DNA of 64,000 bases, taken from assembly GCA_003278095.1 (NCBI GenBank), contig QCHB01000002.1, forward strand, positions 124,001 through 188,000, in the 5' to 3' direction. The position numbers were made by a program, and so were the translations under genes. Source of the stretch: SAR116 cluster bacterium AG-390-L20. Its GTDB lineage: Bacteria; Pseudomonadota; Alphaproteobacteria; Puniceispirillales; Marisalimonadaceae. Of this stretch, positions 26,002 through 35,679 are shown piece by piece. The notes below the pieces were generated by a model. The model ran no database searches and was not told the DNA's origin. It saw nothing but the letters and a program-made list of their open reading frames with translations. Every line of letters starts with the position of its first letter. Within the stretch, counting starts at the first letter, position 1.

Positions 26002-28209
26002 TTATAAAATTTCAATTTTATTTTCTAAATCATTCACATAACCAATTTCAGTAAAATTGATTTTATATTTCTTTAAGAGTTGAAATTGTTTCTCCTTTTC
26101 TTCTTTAGGTATTATAAAAGCTAGCCCCCCTACGGTTTGAGGATCATATAGTATTTCATCAACACTATCTTCATTTCGACTATAAACAATATTTTCTTTA
26201 GCTATGAGATAATTATTATCAAATAGTGATGACTTCACTCTTTTTTTTATTGCTTCCTTAACACCTTTAAATATTGGTATCTTTTTAGGAAATATAGTTA
26301 ATCCAGTTTTGCCATTATCTCTTTTAATTAAATTTAAAAGATGATTGGCAAGTCCAAAACCTGTTATGTCAGTCATAGATAAAATTTTTAATTTTTCAGT
26401 AATATTTCCAAAAGCTATATTACCGTCTTCCATTTGCTTAATAACTTCAATTTGAAAATAACTATCAATTAAATCATTATTAATTCCAGCAAAAACAATG
26501 CCTGTACCAATTTTATTAGTTAAAATTAAAATGTCATTAACTTTTATCTTTCTATTTATTTTTTTAAAATTTAAAGGTTTTTTTTGTTCACCAGTTATTG
26601 CAAATCCAATAACTGGATCTTGATCTTTTCCAATCATTGTATGTCCGCCATCAATAGAACAGTTGTAAGACTCGAAGATTTTATTTGCTCCATATGAAAC
26701 TTGTTCTAAATCTCTCGAATTGATAATAGATTTTGATAGAGGTAATTGTAAAATCATCATAGTAGAAATTATTTTAGAATTTACAGAAATAATATCACTT
26801 ATTGCATGATTTGCTGCAATTTTCCCTAAAACATAAGGGTCAGATATAATTGCATTTATCATATCAACACTTTGATATAAATTCGGATAATTATTAATAG
26901 GGGTAGCGTCTTCGGAAGTTGAGATTATTTTTTTTGACAAAGAATTTTTTAGAGCATTATATGGAACTTTTGCTGCACAACCTCTACATTGCATTTGGTT
27001 AATATTGTAATGTTTATAAACATTATTTATGTTAAAAATTTTATAAATATAACTTACAAAAATTCTCTTTATTTTAGAAATTTGGTTATGATTTAGTTCA
27101 TTAAATTTTTTAATAAATCTTTGATCAATATATTTTTTTAAATAAAAGTTCAGTTTTGTAGAATATGAAAAATTATATTTTGTAGCAATTGCTAATCCAT
27201 TTGAAAGTCCTATCAGAGCAAGATAATTTTTATTAAATTTGTATGTAAATTTTTTTTTATTAGAAATATAATTTTTTATACTTTTAGCTAGGGGTTTTCC
27301 TGATCTTACAGCGAAGACACCTGCTTTTTTTAAATTTTCTTTATTAAAATCAACAATGTCACCAGCAGCAAATATAAATTTGTGGTTAGTTTGAAATGCA
27401 TTATCAACAACTATAAAGCTATCTTTGTTTAATTTTAAATCTGATTGTTCAATCCATTTAGGAGCCATTGCGTTAGTAGATAAAATAGATTTGTCAATAT
27501 TTAAGAAAGTTCCATCTGACATTATTAACTTATTTGTTTTAACTTGAATGACTTCCTTGTTTTCTAATAGTTTTATGCCAACTTCCTTAAGAACATTTAA
27601 AGCAATTTGTTTTGTTTTCGTAGGAAAAGAGTTTAAAATTCCATTTTTTCCAGTAACAATAGTGATATCTAGACTTTTTTTTGTTTTATTGAAGCGTTTT
27701 TTAAGAGCTAAAGCCAACTCTACAGAGCCCGCTCCACCACCTATAAAAGCAATAGAATTAAAATTTTTAATTTCTTTTAAAAAATTGTTAGCTAATTTTG
27801 AAATAGGTTTAACTGGAACACAATTTTTTTGTGCTCCTTTAATTTTCTTATAATTACTTTCAATACCAGAATTAATTGATAAAACATCAAACTTTAATTT
27901 TGGTCGTCCTTTTAAATAGACTTCTTTGTCGATGGCAGAAATTTTAGTTACTTCAGCATGAATAAAACGAATATTTAATTTTATACATAATTTATATAGA
28001 TCTATGTGACTTTCTCGCCAAGAATATATACCTTCTATAAAACCCGGTATCATTCCAGAATAAGGTGTATCGATTTCGTTGCTTATTAAAGTAATTCTGT
28101 TACCTTTTAATGGTTTTTTAGATAGTTCCATAATTACTGACAAGTGTGAATGACCCCCGCCAATTAATACTAGATCATTTGTAATAGGTATTTCTTCGTT
28201 ATTAATCAT
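26002..28209 (-). CDS. selD: Selenide, water dikinase fused to an N-terminal FAD/NAD(P) oxidoreductase domain
   Basis: A 735-residue two-domain protein. Residues about 10-380 are a NADH dehydrogenase-like flavoprotein: dinucleotide-binding loops GGGHSH (17-22) and GGGAGS (157-162), and FAAGD (280-284) contacting FAD. Residues about 405-735 are SelD: CRGCAAK places Cys411 and Lys414 at the catalytic Cys17 and Lys20 of the E. coli enzyme, so this is the cysteine and not the selenocysteine form. SelD makes selenophosphate from selenide and ATP. The flavin domain may supply reduced selenium, for example by reducing selenium bound to a carrier (inference). First gene of the operon with mnmH; no selA or selB is in the window. 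Confidence 0.92.
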   Translation of the reverse strand: MINNEEIPITNDLVLIGGGHSHLSVIMELSKKPLKGNRITLISNEIDTPYSGMIPGFIEGIYSWRESHIDLYKLCIKLNIRFIHAEVTKISAIDKEVYLKGRPKLKFDVLSINSGIESNYKKIKGAQKNCVPVKPISKLANNFLKEIKNFNSIAFIGGGAGSVELALALKKRFNKTKKSLDITIVTGKNGILNSFPTKTKQIALNVLKEVGIKLLENKEVIQVKTNKLIMSDGTFLNIDKSILSTNAMAPKWIEQSDLKLNKDSFIVVDNAFQTNHKFIFAAGDIVDFNKENLKKAGVFAVRSGKPLAKSIKNYISNKKKFTYKFNKNYLALIGLSNGLAIATKYNFSYSTKLNFYLKKYIDQRFIKKFNELNHNQISKIKRIFVSYIYKIFNINNVYKHYNINQMQCRGCAAKVPYNALKNSLSKKIISTSEDATPINNYPNLYQSVDMINAIISDPYVLGKIAANHAISDIISVNSKIISTMMILQLPLSKSIINSRDLEQVSYGANKIFESYNCSIDGGHTMIGKDQDPVIGFAITGEQKKPLNFKKINRKIKVNDILILTNKIGTGIVFAGINNDLIDSYFQIEVIKQMEDGNIAFGNITEKLKILSMTDITGFGLANHLLNLIKRDNGKTGLTIFPKKIPIFKGVKEAIKKRVKSSLFDNNYLIAKENIVYSRNEDSVDEILYDPQTVGGLAFIIPKEEKEKQFQLLKKYKINFTEIGYVNDLENKIEIL

Positions 28210-28228
28210 TATGATTTTATCTATTAAA

Positions 28229-28302
28229 TGGAGGCCCGAAGCGGAATCGAACCGCTGTTAACGGCTTTGCAGGCCGCTGCATCACCACTCTGCCATCGGG
28301 CC
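28229..28302 (-). tRNA. tRNA-Cys (GCA)
   Basis: Reverse-strand cloverleaf: acceptor GGCCCGA with TCGGGCC, anticodon loop CTGCAAA giving GCA, T-arm AGCGGTTCGATTCCGCT, encoded CCA at 28229-28231. It lies 19 bases upstream of selD on the same strand, so tRNA and selD may share a transcript. Confidence 0.94.
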
Positions 28303-28501
28303 AATAGTTAGAATGATTTCTTTCTATAACTCTAGAATACCATACAAGCAAATAAAAAAAAATGTTATGGATATATATTTTTTTAATACTTAATACATTT
28401 AATAATATGTTTTATATCTTGAATAAGAATTTACTTTTCAATTATTTATTAAATGTTATTTAATACTATTTAATCTATGATGAACTATTTTTGAGGTCTC
28501 A

Positions 28502-29881
28502 ATGTTTATTTTTTCTAGAAGAAAAAATTTTTTCAGTATTATACTGATTTTCTTTGTATGTTTTAATGTATCCAAGGTCAAGAGCTCTGATTTTATATTT
28601 GAACACTCTATACATCTAGCCTTAAAAAATAGTCTTGAATTAAAAGCTCAAAATTATAGATTAGCAGCGGCAAAACATTCACTTGGAGAAGCCAATTCTA
28701 CAAAGGATTGGAAGAATTCTTTTTCTACAGTTTTTAATTCAACAAACAAAGATAGTAACTCTAATGGGTTTTTTGGTGAAGATGACACGACTACTTCAAC
28801 GATTTCTATAAGCAAAAATATATTTGACGGTGGGCAAGCATTTGAAAAGCACTCAATAGCTGAAGATAATTTAAAGTTACAGAGAGCTAACTTAATTAAA
28901 GTTAAGCAAAAGATAATTTTAGAGGCTATAAAAGCTTATTTGGACGTTTACTCAAATCAATCTGTTGTAAGATTAAGAAAAAGAAGTTTAAAAAGATTTG
29001 AAGAAAACGTTGAAGCTACAAAACTTAAACTTGAAGCAGGTACAGTTACCCCAACCGTTTTAGCAGAAGCTCAATCAAAATACGCAAAAGCAAAGTATGA
29101 GTTAATTTTGGCTGAGGGTAATCTTAATAATTATACATCTAAGTTAAAAAGTATAACTAAGTTAAAGAATGTACCTAGTGATCTAAAACTTCCTAAATTA
29201 AATTTCAAAATACCCAAAACAGTTAATAAGGCAGTTGAAGTATCATTAGAAAATAATCCTATAATTTTAGTTGCAAAACTAGAAAAAGATATAGCAAAAA
29301 AAAATGTTGATTTAAAAAAATCAAATAACCGACCTTCACTTAAAATGGAATTTTTTGGGAAAGATAGTCAGTCATCAGTTAACACATCAGCTAGTGACTA
29401 TCAGAGCTATGGTGCAAACTTAACTTTTAGTACACCTTTATTTTATAATGAGTCTACAAAAGATAATATTAGGCGGCTTGATAAATTATTCATTGCTACT
29501 TCTTTTGATTTATCAGAAAAAAATAGACAAGTAGAATTAAATGCGATTTCTTCTTATCAAAATTATAAAAGTACTTTAGCTAAAACTTCTGCCTCAAGAA
29601 GTGAAAAAATATCTTCCTTATTAGCTCTAAATGGAATTAAAAAAGAAGCCCAGTTTGGTATTAGAACTGTCTTAGATGTTTTAGATGCAGAAGTTGAGTA
29701 TTTAAACGCATCTACAAATGTAATTAAGAGTAAAGCAGACGAAATTTATAGTCAGTTTTATATAAAATCTATATTAGGTAACTTATCAATTAGGGATATT
29801 AATCATGAATATAAACTTAATCATGATTTAAAAGAAAATAATTTAGATTTTAAAATATTGGACTCTAAAGCTTTTAAATAA
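28502..29881 (+). CDS. tolC: TolC-family outer-membrane efflux protein
   Basis: A 459-residue protein with a signal peptide (basic RRKNFF, then SIILIFFVCFNVSKVKSS). The mature protein is made of long helices in two related halves, as in TolC: ALKNSLELKAQNYRLAAAKH near the start and a second copy around NPIILVAKLEKDIAKKNVDLKKS, plus AGTVTPTVLAEAQSKYAKAKYEL, a hallmark of the family. TolC trimers form the outer-membrane duct for type I secretion and multidrug efflux. Position directly before valS is conserved in alphaproteobacteria, but the small popZ/DUF2497 gene usual between them is missing; only 25 bases separate the two. Confidence 0.87.
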   Translation: MFIFSRRKNFFSIILIFFVCFNVSKVKSSDFIFEHSIHLALKNSLELKAQNYRLAAAKHSLGEANSTKDWKNSFSTVFNSTNKDSNSNGFFGEDDTTTSTISISKNIFDGGQAFEKHSIAEDNLKLQRANLIKVKQKIILEAIKAYLDVYSNQSVVRLRKRSLKRFEENVEATKLKLEAGTVTPTVLAEAQSKYAKAKYELILAEGNLNNYTSKLKSITKLKNVPSDLKLPKLNFKIPKTVNKAVEVSLENNPIILVAKLEKDIAKKNVDLKKSNNRPSLKMEFFGKDSQSSVNTSASDYQSYGANLTFSTPLFYNESTKDNIRRLDKLFIATSFDLSEKNRQVELNAISSYQNYKSTLAKTSASRSEKISSLLALNGIKKEAQFGIRTVLDVLDAEVEYLNASTNVIKSKADEIYSQFYIKSILGNLSIRDINHEYKLNHDLKENNLDFKILDSKAFK

Positions 29882-29906
29882 TTCAAAATCATGGATAAAT
29901 TAAAAT

Positions 29907-32546
29907 ATGATGGATAAAAGGTTTGATTCTAAATCTATAGAGGATAAATGGTATAAAATATGGTTAGATAGTGGAGCTTTCTCATCCGACAGTTCTTCAA
30001 CAAAAAAACCTTATGTTATTATGATGCCACCTCCTAATGTAACTGGTTCATTACACATTGGTCATGCACTAACTTTTACTATTCAAGATATATTAATAAG
30101 ATTTCATAGAATGCAAGGATTTGATGTTTTATGGCAACCTGGAACTGACCATGCAGGAATAGCTACTCAAATGGTTGTTGAAAGAGAGTTGGCCAAATTA
30201 AATCTTACTCGTCATAGTTTAGGTAGAGAAAAGTTTGTTGAAAAAGTATGGGAATGGAAGGAAAAATCAGGAGGGGAGATAACAAACCAGTTGAGAGCAC
30301 TTGGGGCATCACCTGATTGGGAAAAAGAACGTTTTACAATGGATGATGGATTATCCAAAGCTGTTAATCTTGTTTTTGTAAAATTATATAAAGAAGGTTT
30401 AATATATAGAGATAAACGTCTTGTTAACTGGGATCCAAAATTATTTACAGCAATATCTGACCTTGAAGTAGAACAAAAAGATATGCAAGGTAAGTTCTGG
30501 TATTTCAAATATCCTGTTGAAGATAGTGATGAATTTTTAACTATAGCTACTACTAGACCAGAAACTATGTTGGGTGACACAGCTGTTGCTGTTAACCCAG
30601 AAGATGACAGATATAAACATTTAGAAGGTAAAAATGTTATTTTACCAATTATGGATAGACCAATTCCTATAATTTTTGATAATTACTCTGATCCTGAAAA
30701 AGGCTCTGGAGTTGTAAAGATTACTCCTGCTCACGATTTTAATGATTTTGAGGTAGGAAAGCGACATAAACTAGAAATGATAAATATTTTTAATTCAGAT
30801 GCTTCTATTAATGAAAACGGTCCAAATGAATATGTAGGTTTAGATAGATTTAAAGCACGAAAAAAAATAATAGAGCAAATGAAATCGTTAAATTTGTTAG
30901 CAAAAGAGGAGAATATTACACATACAGTTCCACACGGTGATAGATCTAACGTAATAGTTGAACCTTGGCTTATGGATCAGTGGTATGTAGATGCAAAAAA
31001 ACTAGCTGTTCCTGCCATAAAAGCCGTAAAAAATGGTAACACTCAGTTTGTTCCTAAAAATTGGGATAAGACATATTTTGAGTGGATGAATAATATCCAA
31101 CCTTGGTGTGTTTCTAGACAACTATGGTGGGGTCATAGAATACCTGCGTGGTTTGGGCCAGATAAAAAAATATTTGTCGAAACCAATAAACAAGAAGCAG
31201 AAATAGCTGCTGAATTACACTATGGAAAAAAAGTAACTCTTAATCAAGACGAAGATGTTTTAGACACTTGGTTTTCTTCAGCTTTATGGCCTTTTTCTAC
31301 CCTTGGATGGCCCGAAAATACAGTTGACCTAAAAAAATATTATCCAACAGATGTCTTAGTGACTGGATTTGATATCATTTTCTTTTGGGTGGCAAGAATG
31401 ATGATGATGGGAATTCATTTTATGGATAAAAAAGTTCCTTTTAAAGAAGTTTATATTCATGCACTAGTAAGAGACGATAAAGGTCAAAAAATGTCAAAGT
31501 CAAAAGGTAATGTTTTAGATCCTTTAGACTTATCTGAAAAGTATGGAGCGGACTCTTTAAGATTTACTTTAACAGCAATGGCTGCTCAGGGAAGGGATAT
31601 TAAATTATCAGAGGAAAGGATTGCCGGTTATAGAAATTTTAGTACTAAAATTTGGAATGGATGTAAATTTCTAGAATTCAACAATTGTATTACTGAATTA
31701 GAAAAAGATTTACCTACTATTAACCTTGAAGTAAACAGATGGATAATTAACCTTTATAATGAGTTAAATTCAAGAGTTAAAACTTCTATTAAAAATTATA
31801 AGTTTAATGCTGCAGCGGATGCTTTATATCAATTTATTTGGAAAGATTATTGTGATTGGTATATTGAGTTTATTAAACCTATTTTAATAAATACTAATGA
31901 TTTAGACGCGCTTAATGAAACTAAAAACGTCTCTATAAATATAATGAAAAATGTTTTGTTAATGTTACATCCAATAATGCCGTATGTAACTGAAGAAATT
32001 TTTGAAAATCTTTTTCAATCATCTGAATTAGCAATTTTATCGCCATGGCCCAAAACTATTAAAAGTAAAGACACATTAGAAAATGGTATAAATTTATCAA
32101 TTCAATTAATTTCAGCAATAAGATCATTAAGAGTTGAAAAAAACATTCCTTTAAAATCTAGACCTTCCATTATACTTAAAAATGTAGATCCAGAAAAAAA
32201 GAAAATTATTATTGAAAATAAAAAACTAATAATTAATTCAGCAAGGTTAAATGATATAAAATTTTCTTCTGATAAAGTTTTCAATGAAAAATTTATTGTG
32301 ACTACTGTTGAAAATATTACTTTAATGCTTCCACTTGAAGGTTTAATTGATGTTAATGAAGAGAAAAATAGGTTAAATAAAGAGCTTACAAATATTAATC
32401 TTGAAATCGACATGATAAATAAACGATTAAATAATCCAATGTTTATAGAAAAAGCACCTTCGAATGTTATAAATGAAGTTAAAACTAAACAAAGCATTTA
32501 CACTCAAAGAAAATTTGAAATAGAAAAAGCCTTATTAAATATATAA
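29907..32546 (+). CDS. valS: Valine-tRNA ligase
   Basis: An 879-residue class I aminoacyl-tRNA synthetase. HIGHALTF near residue 50 is the HIGH motif and KMSKSKGN near residue 530 the KMSKS loop. The editing domain between them has the usual TTRPETMLGDTA, and the C-terminal 60 residues form the coiled-coil typical of ValRS (NEEKNRLNKELTNINLEIDM). It charges tRNA-Val, including the one encoded at 751-825. Two ATG codons are adjacent at the start, either being possible. It follows tolC closely, and the dehydratase gene follows 21 bases later. Confidence 0.96.
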   Translation: MMDKRFDSKSIEDKWYKIWLDSGAFSSDSSSTKKPYVIMMPPPNVTGSLHIGHALTFTIQDILIRFHRMQGFDVLWQPGTDHAGIATQMVVERELAKLNLTRHSLGREKFVEKVWEWKEKSGGEITNQLRALGASPDWEKERFTMDDGLSKAVNLVFVKLYKEGLIYRDKRLVNWDPKLFTAISDLEVEQKDMQGKFWYFKYPVEDSDEFLTIATTRPETMLGDTAVAVNPEDDRYKHLEGKNVILPIMDRPIPIIFDNYSDPEKGSGVVKITPAHDFNDFEVGKRHKLEMINIFNSDASINENGPNEYVGLDRFKARKKIIEQMKSLNLLAKEENITHTVPHGDRSNVIVEPWLMDQWYVDAKKLAVPAIKAVKNGNTQFVPKNWDKTYFEWMNNIQPWCVSRQLWWGHRIPAWFGPDKKIFVETNKQEAEIAAELHYGKKVTLNQDEDVLDTWFSSALWPFSTLGWPENTVDLKKYYPTDVLVTGFDIIFFWVARMMMMGIHFMDKKVPFKEVYIHALVRDDKGQKMSKSKGNVLDPLDLSEKYGADSLRFTLTAMAAQGRDIKLSEERIAGYRNFSTKIWNGCKFLEFNNCITELEKDLPTINLEVNRWIINLYNELNSRVKTSIKNYKFNAAADALYQFIWKDYCDWYIEFIKPILINTNDLDALNETKNVSINIMKNVLLMLHPIMPYVTEEIFENLFQSSELAILSPWPKTIKSKDTLENGINLSIQLISAIRSLRVEKNIPLKSRPSIILKNVDPEKKKIIIENKKLIINSARLNDIKFSSDKVFNEKFIVTTVENITLMLPLEGLIDVNEEKNRLNKELTNINLEIDMINKRLNNPMFIEKAPSNVINEVKTKQSIYTQRKFEIEKALLNI

Positions 32547-32567
32547 GATAGCAAATTGGAGGAAAAG

Positions 32568-34418
32568 ATGAAAAATTCTAAAACAGTTTTAATTGATAAA
32601 AATCCTGGAAGAAACTCTCAAACATTTGGAGTTGCGAGGAATTTAAATACTGACTTAGATTTAATTCACGAACCTTCAATTGGAGTTGTTGGTAATAAAG
32701 GTGATTCACAATGTTATTTTGGTGTAGAAGAAAAAGTTAGGACGATACATGAGTGTTTAAGATTAAGAATAGGACAAAAACCAGGTGATATTTTTATGCG
32801 TTTAGTTCAACCTGAATACACTGTAGCGACATCAGACGGCATAAGAAATGGTACAAAAGAAATGCGTTACTCCTTAATTGGGAGAGAAGTTACTAACGAT
32901 ACATTATGTGAACACCTCAGCGCATCAGGACTTGAAGGAACTATTGCTGTAGTTGCTTGTGATAAACCTCCTGTTGGAACCTTATCGGCTATTTTAGAAC
33001 ATAACAGGCCAGCAATAATTATGTCTGATGGATCTATTAGACCTGGAGTTGATTCAGTAACTAAAGAACCTATTGATTTAATTACAGCCTATCAACTTGC
33101 TGGAAGTGATGATGAAGTTTTAAAAAAAAGAATAGCATGTGAAGCATGTCCAGGTCATGGAAGTTGTGGAGGTATTTTCACATATAATACTATGCAGACT
33201 TTTATCGGTGTCGTTGGCATGCAACCCTTAGAAATGGTTTCACCTGCTTCTGAAGATCAAAGAAGGTTAGATGAGTTTCCAAATAAATTAATTACTTATT
33301 TAGATAATATGATCAAAAATGATATTAAACCTAGAGATATTGTTACAAGAGATTCTATACGAAATGCTATTATTGTCGCCATGTCTATAGGTGGTTCAAC
33401 TAATGTAATGCTACATGCGCCAGAATTAGCTCGTGCTGCAGGGTATAGTAACTTTAATGAAGATATTATGAGTTTTGAGGAATTTAATCATTTATCAAAA
33501 AATGTTGTTCCTGTTTTAGTTGATGCAAGACCTTTTGGTAAATATTCAATGGTCGATATAGATGCTAAGGGTGGTGTTCAAGTTTTTGTAAAAGATTTGC
33601 TAGATTCTGGTTTGTTAAATGGAAATACACTTACATGTACTGGCGAAACATTAAATGAGCAAATTACCAGACTAGACCCTAAAAGTCCTGATGGTAATGT
33701 TATATATCCTGTAAAAAAACCTTTTAAAGAAACAGGTGGCCTTAGGCTTCTAGGAGGTAACTTATCTCCTGAATATAGTTCAATTTTAAAGTTAGCAGGC
33801 GTTGAGGGCGGTCTAGAAAATAATGTATTTATAGGAAAAGCCAGGATTTTTGATGGTGAACAAAAACTACTTGATGCTCTGGAAAATGAACCAGAAAAAT
33901 TTATGAATAAAGATATGATAATAGTTAGATATGAAGGACCTGTAGGTGGCCCTGGTATGCCAGAAATGTTAGATTCAACTTCTAGAATAACTGCATTATG
34001 CAGAGAGAGGGATATTATTGTGGGCTTAATGACTGATGGCCGCTTTTCTGGAGGATCAGTTGGTCTTGTGATTGGTCATGTTGGTCCCGAAGCTGCTGTT
34101 GGGGGGCCTATTGGTCTAATTAAAGATAAAGATGAAATTGTTGTTGATCTAAATAAAAACACTCTAACCTGCACTCAATTATTAGATGAAAATATTTTGA
34201 GGGAAAGAAAAAATGATTGGAAAAAAATTGTTGATGACAACAATGGATTACACCCTGCAGTGGGGATTGCTGATACTAGACTATTAAATAGAATGAGGAG
34301 CTCAGCTGTTTCAGCTATATATGGGGCAGGGATGCACCCTGACAGAAAAGTTTGGATATCTGACCCACGTGAGATAAAAAAGTCAGATTTTATCCCAAAA
34401 AATATTTATAAAAATTAA
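32568..34418 (+). CDS. IlvD/Edd-family dehydratase, probably dihydroxy-acid dehydratase
   Basis: A 616-residue iron-sulfur dehydratase. The start is the ATG at 32568, with GGAGGA 5 bases upstream; an earlier in-frame TTG contains that site. Three cysteine motifs that can hold the cluster are visible: SQCYFG, VACDKPPVGT, and ACPGHGSCGG, followed by NTMQTFIGVVGM. The C-terminal half has the conserved GPVGGPGMPEM and TDGRFSGGS. Dihydroxy-acid dehydratase makes the 2-oxo acids leading to valine and isoleucine. The motifs read CDKPP and GGIFTYNTM where most IlvD have CDK(T/N)xPG and GGMFTANTM, and the C terminus is divergent, so a sugar-acid dehydratase of the same family is possible. It is convergent with xthA, one base apart. 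Confidence 0.8.
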   Translation: MKNSKTVLIDKNPGRNSQTFGVARNLNTDLDLIHEPSIGVVGNKGDSQCYFGVEEKVRTIHECLRLRIGQKPGDIFMRLVQPEYTVATSDGIRNGTKEMRYSLIGREVTNDTLCEHLSASGLEGTIAVVACDKPPVGTLSAILEHNRPAIIMSDGSIRPGVDSVTKEPIDLITAYQLAGSDDEVLKKRIACEACPGHGSCGGIFTYNTMQTFIGVVGMQPLEMVSPASEDQRRLDEFPNKLITYLDNMIKNDIKPRDIVTRDSIRNAIIVAMSIGGSTNVMLHAPELARAAGYSNFNEDIMSFEEFNHLSKNVVPVLVDARPFGKYSMVDIDAKGGVQVFVKDLLDSGLLNGNTLTCTGETLNEQITRLDPKSPDGNVIYPVKKPFKETGGLRLLGGNLSPEYSSILKLAGVEGGLENNVFIGKARIFDGEQKLLDALENEPEKFMNKDMIIVRYEGPVGGPGMPEMLDSTSRITALCRERDIIVGLMTDGRFSGGSVGLVIGHVGPEAAVGGPIGLIKDKDEIVVDLNKNTLTCTQLLDENILRERKNDWKKIVDDNNGLHPAVGIADTRLLNRMRSSAVSAIYGAGMHPDRKVWISDPREIKKSDFIPKNIYKN

Positions 34419-34419
34419 T

Positions 34420-35211
34420 TTAAAAATTTTCTATTTCAATCCAAATTGGAGTGTGATCACTAGGTTTTTCCTGTCCCCTAGGTCTTTTATCTATGCCAAC
34501 ATCAATTAAGGTATCTACTATTTCTGGAGAAATGAGAAAAAAATCAATTCTTATACCATTATCTTTTTGCCAAGCCCCAGCCTGATAATCCCAAAAACTA
34601 TACTCTTTTAAATTTGGATATTTTAACCTATACGAATCAACTAAACCTATATTTATTAACTTTTTCATGCATCTTCTTGTTTCTTTAAGATATAGAGCAT
34701 CATCTTGCCACTTTGAAAGATCATAACAGTCATTGTCTTCTTGAATGACATTAAAGTCTCCTCCTAAAATTAGAGGTTCATTTTTATCATATATTTCTTC
34801 TGTGTATTTTATAAGACGCTTCATCCAGGTGATTTTATAATCATATTTAGGGCCAGGAGCCGGATTACCGTTCGGTAAATATAAACAAATTATGTTTATA
34901 CTTTCAATTTTAACATGTAAAAATCTTGCTTGGTCATCTTCAATTATATCTTGATTATAAAAAGGTAGTATACGATTTATTTCATTGATCTTAAATTTAC
35001 TTGCAATTGCAACACCATTGTAAGATTTTTGTCCAGATGCTATTACGTCAAATCCTATTTCATTAAAATCTTTAAAAGGAAAGTTTTCGTCAACAGTCTT
35101 TGTTTCTTGCATCAAAATGATATCAATTTCACTTTGATCTATCCAATTGATTACATTTGGCAAACGCATTTTAATTGAATTAACATTAAAACTTGCTATT
35201 TTTAATGACAT
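34420..35211 (-). CDS. xthA: Exodeoxyribonuclease III
   Basis: A 263-residue enzyme of the endonuclease/exonuclease/phosphatase fold. Motifs in order are SFNVNSIKMRL (N-terminal Asn), MQETKT (metal-binding Glu), LGGDFNV (Asp-Asn), WDYQAGAWQ and PSDHTPIW (catalytic Asp-His). It cuts DNA at abasic sites and degrades 3' ends in base-excision repair. Length is standard. The Fe-S insertion gene lies 17 bases upstream on the same strand, an arrangement common in alphaproteobacteria beside dgt and argS. Confidence 0.94.
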   Translation of the reverse strand: MSLKIASFNVNSIKMRLPNVINWIDQSEIDIILMQETKTVDENFPFKDFNEIGFDVIASGQKSYNGVAIASKFKINEINRILPFYNQDIIEDDQARFLHVKIESINIICLYLPNGNPAPGPKYDYKITWMKRLIKYTEEIYDKNEPLILGGDFNVIQEDNDCYDLSKWQDDALYLKETRRCMKKLINIGLVDSYRLKYPNLKEYSFWDYQAGAWQKDNGIRIDFFLISPEIVDTLIDVGIDKRPRGQEKPSDHTPIWIEIENF

Positions 35212-35228
35212 TTATTTTTTTAATAAAA

Positions 35229-35576
35229 TCATATTGAAAAACTAGTTCCGCAACCACAGTTAGCTGTTGCGTTAGGGTTTTCTATTCTAAAATAGGCGCC
35301 GGCTAATTCAGATATATATTCTAAAGTACTACCATTAAGAAAATCCATTGATATTTTATCAACTAAATATTTAATTCCACTTTCTTTAAAAACTAAATCG
35401 TCGCTATTTGGTGAACTAACAAAGGAAAAATCATATTGGAAACCTGAACATCCGCCACCAAGCACAGAAATTCTAAAGTAAGAACCCTTTTCATTTTTCA
35501 ATAAAAACTTAATTCTATTTATAGCTTCTTTAGATAATTTAAAGTCTTGTTTACTGATTTCACTAACTTCATTCAT
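35229..35576 (-). CDS. erpA: Iron-sulfur cluster insertion protein (ErpA/IscA family)
   Basis: A 115-residue A-type carrier protein. The three conserved cysteines are present in GGCSGFQYDF and the C-terminal CGCGTSFSI. It takes Fe-S clusters from the assembly scaffold and delivers them to target enzymes. The ErpA assignment over IscA rests on its standing alone next to xthA and divergent from dgt, the common alphaproteobacterial place for erpA, and not in an isc or suf operon. It is transcribed towards xthA with a 17-base gap. Confidence 0.87.
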   Translation of the reverse strand: MNEVSEISKQDFKLSKEAINRIKFLLKNEKGSYFRISVLGGGCSGFQYDFSFVSSPNSDDLVFKESGIKYLVDKISMDFLNGSTLEYISELAGAYFRIENPNATANCGCGTSFSI

Positions 35577-35679
35577 TATAAAAACCTTGCAAAATTTACT
35601 AATTGAAAGAGCAAATACAAATGTTAAAGTATAAATATCATATAATCATATATAAATGAATTAATTATTGGAAATATTA

